This document shows, piece after piece, positions 24,838-33,056 of a DNA stretch of 64,000 bases. Below the pieces are notes generated by a model. It was not told the DNA's origin. It ran no database searches and saw only the letters and a list, made by a program, of their open reading frames with translations. A program made the translations under genes and the position numbers. The stretch's first letter is position 1, and each line of letters starts with the position of its first letter. Origin of the DNA: Candidatus Nitrosotalea okcheonensis (lineage in GTDB: Archaea; Thermoproteota; Nitrososphaeria; Nitrososphaerales; Nitrosopumilaceae); the NCBI RefSeq assembly GCF_900177045.1, contig NZ_LT841358.1:265073-329072 (forward strand), given 5' to 3'.

Positions 24838-25030
24838 GTTCTAGTCAATCGATAAATATTCACGGTTAATGAGCCTTACTAGACGCAAACTATGGTGTAG
24901 CAGGTGGTTAGCGTTATTACAAGTTGATATTTTTGATGGCCTTTATTCCAATCTGTTTGGATCAGAATCCATCCGAATCAAAACTAGGCTCTTTTTTATA
25001 TCGTGATATGATCTGAAATGATGATCTGCA

Positions 25031-25456
25031 ATGGATAGAACATTTGACTTTCATGGTACACTTGTGACAATCAAGTCTATGACTTGTGAGACCGGCGGTA
25101 TCTATACAATACTTTATGCAGTTCATCCTCCAAATACGGGACCTGCACTACATGTGCATCCTAGAGGCAGTGAGTGTTTCTACATTGTCAAAGGTGGATA
25201 CAAGTTTATACTTGGAAACAAGTTGATTGATGTTACACCTGGTGATCTGGTTGTTGTGCCAACAAACACTCCTCATAAATTCACTGTAGGAAATGATGGT
25301 GGAGAAGTACTGATAATCAGCTCTCCTGATTTGGAAAATTATTTTTCTCAAGTAAGCAGTCTGCTGCGAACAGGTACTGTTACATGTGAAATGGAATCCC
25401 AAATAGCACAGAAGTATGGACAAGTTTTCCTAGAAAGTACAAATCACTGGAAGTAG
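25031..25456 (+). CDS. Single-domain cupin
   Basis: The 141-residue protein has cupin motif 1 (H-V-H-P-R-G-S-E-C-F-Y-I-V-K-G near 42-55) and motif 2 (G-D-L-V-V-V-P-T-N-T-P-H near 72-83). The two His and Glu of motif 1 and the His of motif 2 give a full 3-His-1-Glu metal site. The reaction is unknown. The GT-C gene follows eight bases after the stop on the same strand, so the two may share a transcript. Confidence 0.85.
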   Translation: MDRTFDFHGTLVTIKSMTCETGGIYTILYAVHPPNTGPALHVHPRGSECFYIVKGGYKFILGNKLIDVTPGDLVVVPTNTPHKFTVGNDGGEVLIISSPDLENYFSQVSSLLRTGTVTCEMESQIAQKYGQVFLESTNHWK

Positions 25457-25464
25457 ATTTTACA

Positions 25465-26931
25465 TTGAGTGAAAAATTCAAACAAATTAGAGCTATATAC
25501 ATACTAGCAATAATACTGACACTGTCTGGTTTTACGCACCTTTGGAACACTGTGGGATTTCCAGATATTTTCTATGATGAGGGAGTATACATGGAAAGGG
25601 CAATGCATGTGCTAAATGGTCTTGGCCCACAAGACCGGTATTTTTATGATCATCCTTATTTTGGCCAAATTTTTCTTGCTGCTCTTTTTGGCCTAGTAGG
25701 ATTTCCAAATTCATTACATCCTTCAACCGACCCGCATTTCATTGCATCACTTTATTTTGTACCCCGACTTGTCATGGGGTTGCTAGCAGTTCTGGATACT
25801 TTTCTTGTTTACCAAATTGCCGATACAAAATATGGGAAAAAAATAGCGCTAGCTTCCTCTCTCTTGTTTGCAGTGATGCCGTTTACTTGGATACTGAGAA
25901 GAATACTTTTGGATTCTATATTGCTGCCGTTCCTGCTGACATCTATACTGTTTGCACTCAAAACCAAAGATTCTAAAAACAAGTACATGTTGGCATCTCT
26001 TTCAGGAATTTGTCTTGGCATTGCAATATTCACAAAGATTCCAGTCTTTACAATGATTCCATTGATTGCAGGTCTTGTATATTTCAATACTGGGAGGAAC
26101 ATCAAGACTCTTGTGTTTCTATTGATTCCAATATTTTTGATACCTCTCATATGGCCACTTCAGGCAATAGGTACACAACAGTTTGATGTGTGGATGAGAG
26201 ATGTCATAGGGCAGACACAAAGGCAAAGTTTTGGATTGCCATACATCTCACTAGTTTTTTTCAAGCTTGATCCAGTTCTATTTGTTCTCGGAATAGCTGG
26301 AACTGTATTTACAATTATACGGAGAAACTTTTTTATCTTGTTTTGGTTTATCCCATTTGTAATATTCCTGCTCATGATTGGTTACAATCAGTATTTTTAC
26401 TGGATTCCAATACTTCCAGTATTTTGCATATCTGCATCAATACTAACCATGAATGTCTTGGAACGTCTCAGTAAGAGAAATCAAAACAAAGTCTTATCTC
26501 CTGTTGTATTTTTAGGGCTTGTTATGTTTGGATTGGCAAGTACCATTCTAGTTATCAGTGTAAACGTGACAAACTCTGAATTCCAGACCACATCATTTAT
26601 TCTACAAAATGTACATGATACTGATACTACAGTACTTGCAAGTCCCACATATGCATGGATTTTACATTATGTATTTCATAGAGAAAACATACCCAACGAT
26701 TATTCGTTTGTATTATTCAATCATCTCCAGACCAGGAAAATACTTCTTGTGGCTGATCCTCATTTTTTTATAGATCTCGGAAGGGGAAAACAATTGCAAC
26801 AACTCTATAATGATTCTAAAACAATAGCTACATTTGATGAGGATCTATCAAAATATGACATGTCCACATATCCCTATTCTAACATAAAGATGAATGTTGA
26901 TGGAGAGAACATCCAAGTCAAAATGAAATGA
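25465..26931 (+). CDS. GT-C family membrane glycosyltransferase, second copy
   Basis: This 488-residue paralogue of the 1517-2995 protein keeps F-T-H-L-W-N, the acidic D38-E39-G motif in the first loop, L-N-G-L-G-P-Q, and L-R-R-I-L-L-D-S-I-L-L-P-F, with the V-A-D-P-H-F end. The predicted role is a polyprenyl-phosphate-sugar transferase acting outside the membrane. It lies upstream of the giant secreted Ig-repeat protein, a likely glycosylated target. Start is a TTG at 25465. Confidence 0.8.
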   Translation: MSEKFKQIRAIYILAIILTLSGFTHLWNTVGFPDIFYDEGVYMERAMHVLNGLGPQDRYFYDHPYFGQIFLAALFGLVGFPNSLHPSTDPHFIASLYFVPRLVMGLLAVLDTFLVYQIADTKYGKKIALASSLLFAVMPFTWILRRILLDSILLPFLLTSILFALKTKDSKNKYMLASLSGICLGIAIFTKIPVFTMIPLIAGLVYFNTGRNIKTLVFLLIPIFLIPLIWPLQAIGTQQFDVWMRDVIGQTQRQSFGLPYISLVFFKLDPVLFVLGIAGTVFTIIRRNFFILFWFIPFVIFLLMIGYNQYFYWIPILPVFCISASILTMNVLERLSKRNQNKVLSPVVFLGLVMFGLASTILVISVNVTNSEFQTTSFILQNVHDTDTTVLASPTYAWILHYVFHRENIPNDYSFVLFNHLQTRKILLVADPHFFIDLGRGKQLQQLYNDSKTIATFDEDLSKYDMSTYPYSNIKMNVDGENIQVKMK

Positions 26932-27141
26932 ATCTAAAATTGCCCCTATGAAGCCAAATGTGTTTTCAAATATTTGTATTCCATCTATTGTTGCAGTGCG
27001 ACTGAATACGTTTAACACCTCAAATCCTGATATCTGCTATTGTTCAAACTAGAAGAAAACATACGTCAGTCTTTTAAACAAGTGTGAGACCGTACACTTC
27101 AAGAGATGAATTCTGTGCATATTACGGCGATTCTGAAATCT

Positions 27142-27174
27142 AATGTTACAGGTAACATTGTTCATGAACAATGT
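27142..27174. promoter_or_regulatory. Two overlapping palindromes upstream of the Ig-repeat gene
   Basis: AATGTTAC and GTAACATT face each other across two bases (27142-27159). A perfect 20-base palindrome (ACATTGTTCATGAACAATGT, 27155-27174) shares five bases with it. The pair ends 42 bases before the chosen ATG (27216) and overlaps the start of the longer ATG at 27171. Mutually exclusive RNA hairpins or adjacent operator sites would both fit. Confidence 0.6.
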
Positions 27175-27215
27175 ATAACAATTCTTTATTTGAAGAATAT
27201 TGGAGATCATGCGAG

Positions 27216-30200
27216 ATGGATCTAAAGATTTTACTCTTCGTCTCCATCGTTGCGGTGATGGTTTTTCCTCAATATGCTTTTTCCGCCGAACCTGACTCGA
27301 ACAGTTCTGATACTATAATATCTAATTCTACAATATCTAATTCTACCAATTCCACCATTGTGCCCAAACCAAATATTGTAATTGATTCTACATCAAGTAA
27401 AGTTATATCAAATCCTAGCACCTCAAGTCAAGGTTCCCCCATATCGTTAACTGTGAAAGTCATGGACACATCAAACTTGCCAACTACTCCTACAGGTTCT
27501 GTAACCTGGAGTGACGGCAACCTTGGCGGTACATTTAGTCCATCTTCGTGTACCATCTCATCCGGCAATTGTACCGTCTCATATGCGCCTCCGGCAAATC
27601 ATGCTGGTACGATAACAGTAACCTCGAATTATGGCGGGGATACAACGCATTCTGCCAGCACTGGCACATTTGCCTTGACTGTGACGACAATTCATAGTGT
27701 CACCACTACCATAACCTCTACCACCAGCTCAAATTCTAAAGTACAATTTACCGCAACGCTTGTTGATACGTCCAACCCTCAAATTGCCCCTACAGGTTCT
27801 GTAACCTGGAGTGACGGCAACCTTGGCGGTACATTCAGCCAATCATCATGTATTCTTTCATCCGGCAGTTGTACCGTATCATATACTCCTATTGCAAATT
27901 ATGGAAGCAACATACTGATAACCACTAGTTATGAAAGTGATGGAACGTTTTCCACCAGCACTGGAACATTCACTCTGATGGTACACCCTCTGCCCAGTAC
28001 TACTCTTACAGTAACACCAAGTACTGCTACTGTGAACCGCGGATCTCAGGTACGGTTTACTGCTACAGTAGTGGATGTTTCTAAATTGACAACAGTTCAA
28101 ACTGGCTCTGTAACCTGGAGTGACGGCAACCTTGGCGGTACATTTAGTCCATCTTCGTGTACCCTTTCATCCGGCAGTTGTACAGTATCATATACTCCTA
28201 CAACTACATCAAACCTAGTAACAGTTACCGGTAGATATGCTACAAATAATGAATATTCTGGCAGTGCTGGTACCTCTATTCTAACAATAACTTCTCTAGC
28301 TGATACTACAACAAAAGTCACACCAAGCACTGCTACTATAAATCAAGGATCTCAGATACAGTTTACGGCAATTGTGACTGGTGCATCTAGATCACAAATT
28401 GTCCCTACAGGTTCTGTAACCTGGAGTGACGGCAACCTTGGCGGTACATTTAGTCCATCTTCGTGTACCCTCTCATCCGGCAGTTGTACCGTATCATATA
28501 CAGCACCACTCAATTATGGCGGTACGATAACAATCGCTACTAATTATAATGGAGATGTCGCACACTCTGGCAGCACTGGCACATCTACTTTGGCGCTAGA
28601 TGTACTGCATAATACCATAACCACTGTTACACCTAATACTGCTACCGTGGCACAGGGATCGAAGGTACAATTTACTGCAACACTTGCAGATGTTTCCATC
28701 TCATCAATTGTAACTGGGAACGTGTCATGGAGTGATGGCAACGCAGGGGGTTCATTTGACACTGCCTCATGCACGCTTTCATCTAATGCATGCACTGTAT
28801 TTTATACACCATCTGCGTCTTCTACAAATGCAGTTACAATCACTGCTACGTATGCAGGAGATAGTGCACACTCTGGTAGTTTTGGTACCGCACAATCTAC
28901 GATAATCATACTTCCACATTCACTCTTGTTGAGCACTGATCAGTCATACTATGCATACGGTGATGTAGTCACACTCTCTGTAAATCTTCCAGGCCAAAGC
29001 TTACAAAGTATTGCAGTTGGGGTGTCAAATCCAAGTGGTGACAATATTATATCCAGGACTATAACTACTGATGAAAACGGTACTGGCTCTTTACAATTCA
29101 AGATACCGAATACATATCAAACTGGCGTCTATCGAGATATTGTGAATACAAATGTTGATGGTAGAAACTATACTAATTCAACCGAGTTTAACGTAATAAA
29201 ATCACGCGGCGTTTCTATTGACTCGGTACAAATCACAAATCAACAAGGAAATCCAGTTTCAGTTCTGCCACAGGGCCAAAATGGATTTGTCAAAGTTTCA
29301 CTCTCATCGGGAGAAAAAATGCCGGCCCTCTTGACACTCAATCTATTTGATGCAAACCAAAGTAGTCTTGGTACCACATCTATCAAGTCCATCTTAAACC
29401 CGGGAACATCTCAAATGACTCTGTCGTTTTTCATACCCTCGAATGTACAGGTGGGAGTAGCAAATGTCTTCACTGATGTGTATTCGGACTGGCCAACTAA
29501 TGGTGGAACGCCGCTCACTGCAGAGTCTTGTCTTGCAGCAGACCTTCAGGATGTGTCAACACTTCCTGCCTCATACGTTTCATTCGTACCGCATGCATGC
29601 ACAACTTCTGCCAGCAAGGTGCCTGGAGCTGGAAACGTATTATCCACTGCAATGACAAATAACCAAGCTGAAATTACACTTGGAGTCGTGATTCAAAATG
29701 ACTCTATGACATTTATGAGTCCTACACAGGCTCATCTTCTTGCACTCGCGTATCAAAATAACACTGGCCAAAATATGATCCACAATTCCATAGGAACAGT
29801 AAATGTGAGTCTTAACAGTCTTGGTACTAATGGAACAAGTATCGGAACTATTGGTAATGCTACCAGAATCGGACCTGCACAATTTACAACCTTGGCAGGT
29901 CCTAATATTCAAAATAATCCCGTGGCACTGAAAATTTTACAAGAAATCCAAGCATCAAAGAGGCAAGTGGCAAATATACTGGGGAACCAGACAGCAGCAC
30001 AACTTGATCAGCAGTTGATACTGCAGCAGCGACAGTCTGCTGCCAGTCAACTCAAACAAGACTTATCTGCACTTGCAGTGGCAAGTGCATCCACCACACC
30101 CGATGCAGCATATGTCCACTTTCTTACAACCGTGACTGACAACAGGACTCAATCTGTATTTCAAAATGAGTTTAATTTCATGAAACAAAGAATTGCAGTT

Positions 30201-30791
30201 GCAAATACTGCAATGCAGTCTGTTATTAATGGCGGTGGAAGTCTAGACCAAGCACTTGTCACCTTTAACAAATATGCCACCGTAAACCACGTTCAAATGG
30301 TCAGCCTTAACAATGAACTAAATGTTGCATATGGTCTTGCAAACAGCAAAATTCAGTCTTGTTTTAACAATGCGGGACAACTAACGGTCGTAAATGGAGT
30401 GAATCCATGTATTGCAAATATTGCAAACAATTCTACCGGACCGACTGGAATCTCAATAGTATCGGTACAACCAACCGACCAGCAAGGAAACCCAGTATCT
30501 TTAATCAATAGAGGACAGACAGGATACGTAAAAGTTGTAATTGATTCCAACGCGAGTACACAATCTCTCATAACAGTAAACATCTTTGATTCCAATGTGA
30601 GCAGTCTTGGTACTGCATCTGCCCAGTATGCGCTAAGCCCGGGACAATCTGAAGTAATTCTGCCTTATTATGTTCCAGCCCAATCAGGAACTGGACTTGC
30701 AAGTGTTTATGCAAATGTATTTACTGACTGGCCAAACAAAGGAGGAACATCACAATCAAATGAATTATCATACTTTGTCGGTCTTTCATGA
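27216..30791 (+). CDS. Giant secreted surface protein with Ig-like repeats
   Basis: From ATG 27216 (signal peptide, A-F-S-A end) the protein has 1191 residues; an ATG 45 bases upstream would put 15 extra residues before the signal. After an Asn/Ser-rich stretch it has five Ig-like (Big/Ig_5-type) domains of about 100 residues, each with the G-S-V-T-W-S-D-G-N-L-G-G-T-F core (less exact in the fifth), then an MG2-like domain. A pair of matching domains with Q-G-N-P-V-S ... F-T-D-W-P follows, separated by a long Gln/Ala helical region. It has no C-terminal anchor. Many N-x-S/T sites suggest glycosylation. It probably acts in the cell surface or adhesion. Confidence 0.85.
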   Translation: MDLKILLFVSIVAVMVFPQYAFSAEPDSNSSDTIISNSTISNSTNSTIVPKPNIVIDSTSSKVISNPSTSSQGSPISLTVKVMDTSNLPTTPTGSVTWSDGNLGGTFSPSSCTISSGNCTVSYAPPANHAGTITVTSNYGGDTTHSASTGTFALTVTTIHSVTTTITSTTSSNSKVQFTATLVDTSNPQIAPTGSVTWSDGNLGGTFSQSSCILSSGSCTVSYTPIANYGSNILITTSYESDGTFSTSTGTFTLMVHPLPSTTLTVTPSTATVNRGSQVRFTATVVDVSKLTTVQTGSVTWSDGNLGGTFSPSSCTLSSGSCTVSYTPTTTSNLVTVTGRYATNNEYSGSAGTSILTITSLADTTTKVTPSTATINQGSQIQFTAIVTGASRSQIVPTGSVTWSDGNLGGTFSPSSCTLSSGSCTVSYTAPLNYGGTITIATNYNGDVAHSGSTGTSTLALDVLHNTITTVTPNTATVAQGSKVQFTATLADVSISSIVTGNVSWSDGNAGGSFDTASCTLSSNACTVFYTPSASSTNAVTITATYAGDSAHSGSFGTAQSTIIILPHSLLLSTDQSYYAYGDVVTLSVNLPGQSLQSIAVGVSNPSGDNIISRTITTDENGTGSLQFKIPNTYQTGVYRDIVNTNVDGRNYTNSTEFNVIKSRGVSIDSVQITNQQGNPVSVLPQGQNGFVKVSLSSGEKMPALLTLNLFDANQSSLGTTSIKSILNPGTSQMTLSFFIPSNVQVGVANVFTDVYSDWPTNGGTPLTAESCLAADLQDVSTLPASYVSFVPHACTTSASKVPGAGNVLSTAMTNNQAEITLGVVIQNDSMTFMSPTQAHLLALAYQNNTGQNMIHNSIGTVNVSLNSLGTNGTSIGTIGNATRIGPAQFTTLAGPNIQNNPVALKILQEIQASKRQVANILGNQTAAQLDQQLILQQRQSAASQLKQDLSALAVASASTTPDAAYVHFLTTVTDNRTQSVFQNEFNFMKQRIAVANTAMQSVINGGGSLDQALVTFNKYATVNHVQMVSLNNELNVAYGLANSKIQSCFNNAGQLTVVNGVNPCIANIANNSTGPTGISIVSVQPTDQQGNPVSLINRGQTGYVKVVIDSNASTQSLITVNIFDSNVSSLGTASAQYALSPGQSEVILPYYVPAQSGTGLASVYANVFTDWPNKGGTSQSNELSYFVGLS
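27495..28475 (+). repeat. Near-identical DNA repeats within the Ig domains
   Basis: Copies starting at 27495, 27795, 28104 and 28410 are almost identical over about 60 bases, starting at G-G-T/C-T-C-T-G and running through the G-D-L-G-G-T region; a fifth at 28715 is diverged. Spacing is 300, 309 and 306 bases. The DNA between the cores differs far more, which points to recent exchange or selection on the core. Confidence 0.8.
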
Positions 30792-31260
30792 GGCGAGTCA
30801 CAACAGGCTCTTGTTTCTTGCGGCGGTTGTGTTACTAGCACTGCAAGTCTCAAATTCGTTTGCTCAGGAGGAGCAGTCCATTGTGATTACCACAAACAAG
30901 GCTCATTATGTGCCAGGTGACATTGTTACGTTAAATGGTACGGTGTCAGGACAACCCAACGCACTTGTTGCCTTGCAAATAAAAGACTCGTCTGGAAACT
31001 TGATATTAATAAGAACTGTATCGTCTGATCAAAACGGAAATTTTGCGCTCCAGTTCAAACTACCTCCTACTGCAACATCTGGAGATTTCAACATAATTGC
31101 CAGCGCAAAAGTAAATGGATTTATTGTAACACAAACCAAGATCATGACTGCAACTGTTCCAGAGTTTGGTCCTATCACAATGCCTTTGTTTGGAGTATCG
31201 CTTGTTCTGACAGTTGTCATATTTGCCATGGCAAACAAATCAAAAAACTTGCATTACTAA
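30760..31260 (+). CDS. PEFG-CTERM secreted protein
   Basis: From ATG 30760 the protein is 166 residues (a longer frame reaches 30670). It has a signal peptide (ending N-S-F-A-Q), one MG2-like domain (Y-V-P-G-D-I-V-T-L-N-G-T-V) and a C-terminal V-P-E-F-G-P-I motif followed by a hydrophobic helix and a basic end. This is a PEFG-CTERM archaeosortase sorting signal; the sortase should cleave near it and anchor or release the protein. The domain matches one in the upstream giant protein, and the genes overlap by 32 bases, so they are cotranscribed partners. TTG 30775 is an alternative start. Confidence 0.8.
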   Translation: MNYHTLSVFHEASHNRLLFLAAVVLLALQVSNSFAQEEQSIVITTNKAHYVPGDIVTLNGTVSGQPNALVALQIKDSSGNLILIRTVSSDQNGNFALQFKLPPTATSGDFNIIASAKVNGFIVTQTKIMTATVPEFGPITMPLFGVSLVLTVVIFAMANKSKNLHY

Positions 31261-31292
31261 AAATCTATTACATGTGATGTTGTTACTAGTAC

Positions 31293-31409
31293 ATGAATTT
31301 TGGTCTTTGTTTTTTGTGCAACATGCATCGAGAACTTGGGATACATTATTCAAAAAAACATGGCAAAATAATTGAAGTCTGTCTTGGCTGTAAATCCAAA
31401 CTGGCTTGA
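31293..31409 (+). CDS. Mini zinc-ribbon protein (38 aa)
   Basis: ATG 31293 to TGA 31409 encodes 38 residues with two CxxC knuckles, C6-F-L-C9 and C30-L-G-C33, separated by a basic helix-like stretch with H. The spacing is that of a rubredoxin-like or zinc-ribbon fold. It was below the usual ORF cutoff. Confidence 0.5.
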   Translation: MNFGLCFLCNMHRELGIHYSKKHGKIIEVCLGCKSKLA

Positions 31410-31529
31410 TAAAAAATGGGAAAGTCTGGCCTATCCGTATGTCTTTCCACATGTATTGCATTGCCAGTGGTTTGATATTACCGACCACTGATGTTTGTGT
31501 TGTGCCTGAGTCGTCATATTGTTCTCTAT

Positions 31530-31541
31530 TAGATATACAAA
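31530..31541 (+). repeat. Shared 12-base motif, copy 1
   Basis: TAGATATACAAA here is repeated exactly at 32107-32118, just before the TFB start codon. Here it is 57 bases before the HxlR gene. A regulator site shared by the two neighbouring genes is possible. Confidence 0.35.
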
Positions 31542-31563
31542 GGTAAGCATATAAATTAGAAAG

Positions 31564-31580
31564 TGATAATATGGTTATCA
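31564..31580. promoter_or_regulatory. Inverted repeat before the HxlR gene
   Basis: TGATAA and TTATCA face each other across five bases, 18 bases before the TTG start and 14 bases after an AT-rich TATA-like stretch (about 31550-31558). This is the usual position for autoregulatory operator sites of HxlR-type repressors. Confidence 0.4.
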
Positions 31581-31597
31581 AGTGAGTTGATGGTAAG

Positions 31598-32005
31598 TTG
31601 AAAGAAGAAGAATGCAAGGTTTTGTTGGATTCTATGAAAGCATGCCCAATTGATAATACTTTTAAAATTATAGGAAGAAAGTTTACCGTACACATTTTAC
31701 GTAACATGACAAAACTTGGCCAAAGCCGGTTCAACCAGTTTTTGGACTCTGTAGAAGGGATAAACCCAAAAACCTTGTCTGCAAGGCTGCGAGAAATGGA
31801 AAAAAATGGCATAATCGAGAAGAGAATCTATGCTGGAACTCCAGTCAAGATAGAGTATGTTGTCACAAAAAAGGGGCTTGCACTAAACCCGATACTTGAA
31901 TCAATGGCGGCGTTTTCTATGCAATATTGCGCTAAGGATGTATTCAAAGATGGAAAGCCTAGAATCTTGAAAGAAGTCTATTCGAAACCCACCGAAGCTG
32001 CATAA
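31598..32005 (+). CDS. HxlR-family winged-helix regulator
   Basis: The 135-residue protein has the HxlR pattern: C-P-I-D-N-T-F-K-I-I-G-R-K-F-T (about 16-30), the F-N-Q-F-L-D-S-V-E-G-I-N-P-K-T-L-S-A-R-L segment, and the wing Y-V-V-T-K-K-G-L-A-L (about 86-95). C16 near the start is the position used by redox-sensing HxlR/HypR proteins. The start is a TTG at 31598. It lies between a mini zinc protein and the TFB gene. Confidence 0.85.
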   Translation: MKEEECKVLLDSMKACPIDNTFKIIGRKFTVHILRNMTKLGQSRFNQFLDSVEGINPKTLSARLREMEKNGIIEKRIYAGTPVKIEYVVTKKGLALNPILESMAAFSMQYCAKDVFKDGKPRILKEVYSKPTEAA

Positions 32006-32082
32006 ATTGTATTTTAATATCACACAAAAACCAAAAAATGACTTACCTCAAGTTAATCTGATATAGTCACACTCACTTGCCA

Positions 32083-32092
32083 TTTTAAATAC
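32083..32092 (+). promoter_or_regulatory. TATA box for the TFB gene
   Basis: TTTTAAATAC is centred about 31 bases before the ATG at 32118, which fits a leaderless or near-leaderless TFB transcript. Confidence 0.45.
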
Positions 32093-32106
32093 TTTCAAGT
32101 GTATAG

Positions 32107-32118
32107 TAGATATACAAA
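32107..32118 (+). repeat. Shared 12-base motif, copy 2
   Basis: The exact repeat of the motif at 31530-31541 abuts and includes the first base of the TFB start codon. It lies where the transcript is expected to begin, so a bound protein could block initiation. Confidence 0.35.
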
Positions 32119-33056
32119 TGATATCTAATAAAAAACAAGAACTTGTATTTGAAAAAGACAAGACATGCCTACGTGATGGAATATCACATGGGCCACTTGT
32201 GACTGATAATGTTCGTGGTGAAATACTGTGTGCAAAATGTGGAACCATTCTTGAAGATAGGGTAGAAGATTCCGGATCAGAACAAAAATTATTCACTGCA
32301 GAAGACTATGGAAACAGCACCAGGACTGGACTTGGCTCGGCGCTATCAATTCATGACAAGGGATTGTCTACTGTAATTGGAAATACAGATCGGGATGCAT
32401 CTGGAAATTCCATTTCTACATACATGAAGTATACATTTAACAGACTACGAACTTGGGATACAAGAAGCAAGTCAAGTTCTGCTGAAAGAAATCTTCGCTC
32501 TGCGTTTGTAGTAATGGGGGCAATCCAGCCAAAACTTGAGGTTTCTGATGCTGTAGTCGAACGAGCTGCATATTTGTATCGAAAGGCACTGACTAAAAAC
32601 ATCATTCGAGGAAGAACAATTTCTGGCATGATTCTTTCTGCACTGTATATTGCATGCAGGGAATCTGGAGTTCCAAGGACACTGCAGGATGTTTCAAGTG
32701 CAGGAAATGTGTCTTTTAAGAATCTCTCGCGCCACTATAGGATATTTGTCAAAACACTTGATTTGCAAGTAGACTCTCTCAATCCGTCAGAGTTTGTATC
32801 AAAGATTGGAACATCTGTAGGTCTTAGTGAAAAGGCACAAAGAGACGCACTTGGTATTATTGAGGATGCCAAGAAAAGAGGGCTTGCAGATGGGAAAAAC
32901 CCAGTATCGCTTGCAGCTACTGCCCTCTTTTTGTCAGGTATGATAAATGGAGAAAAGGCCACTCAAGACAGCATTGCCAAGGCTTCTGGAATCAGCAGCG
33001 TGACTATACGCAATGTAGCAAAGGTGTTCCGAAAGAAGATGGAATTGGGAACATAA
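32118..33056 (+). CDS. tfb: Transcription initiation factor IIB (TFB)
   Basis: The 312-residue protein has a zinc-ribbon N-terminus, a B-linker region and two cyclin-like repeats (about 120-195 and 215-300), with G-R-T-I-S-G-M-I-L-S-A-L-Y-I-A-C and P-V-S-L-A-A-T-A-L-F. TFB recruits RNA polymerase to TATA-TBP. The ribbon has C17, C38 and C41 but D20 where a second Cys is expected (C-L-R-D), so the zinc site is incomplete or uses H24. Thaumarchaeota carry several TFB copies, so this may be a specialised one. Its stop overlaps the pirin start. Confidence 0.92.
   Translation: MISNKKQELVFEKDKTCLRDGISHGPLVTDNVRGEILCAKCGTILEDRVEDSGSEQKLFTAEDYGNSTRTGLGSALSIHDKGLSTVIGNTDRDASGNSISTYMKYTFNRLRTWDTRSKSSSAERNLRSAFVVMGAIQPKLEVSDAVVERAAYLYRKALTKNIIRGRTISGMILSALYIACRESGVPRTLQDVSSAGNVSFKNLSRHYRIFVKTLDLQVDSLNPSEFVSKIGTSVGLSEKAQRDALGIIEDAKKRGLADGKNPVSLAATALFLSGMINGEKATQDSIAKASGISSVTIRNVAKVFRKKMELGT

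Noticed and set aside
24869-25006. A 45-codon forward ORF before the cupin gene
   Set aside because: Composition is poor in acidic residues, the reading overlaps the expected promoter of the cupin gene, and no motif is seen.
24840-25030. Possible tRNA in the gap before the cupin gene
   Set aside because: I looked for acceptor and T-arm pairing and GTTCRANNC and found none. The same was true of other gaps.
28097-28330. Reverse ORFs across the Ig repeats
   Set aside because: They recur with the repeat period and are antisense shadows of the repeat core.
31240-31812. Reverse 190-codon ORF over the HxlR gene
   Set aside because: It overlaps a well-supported HxlR gene and lacks motifs.
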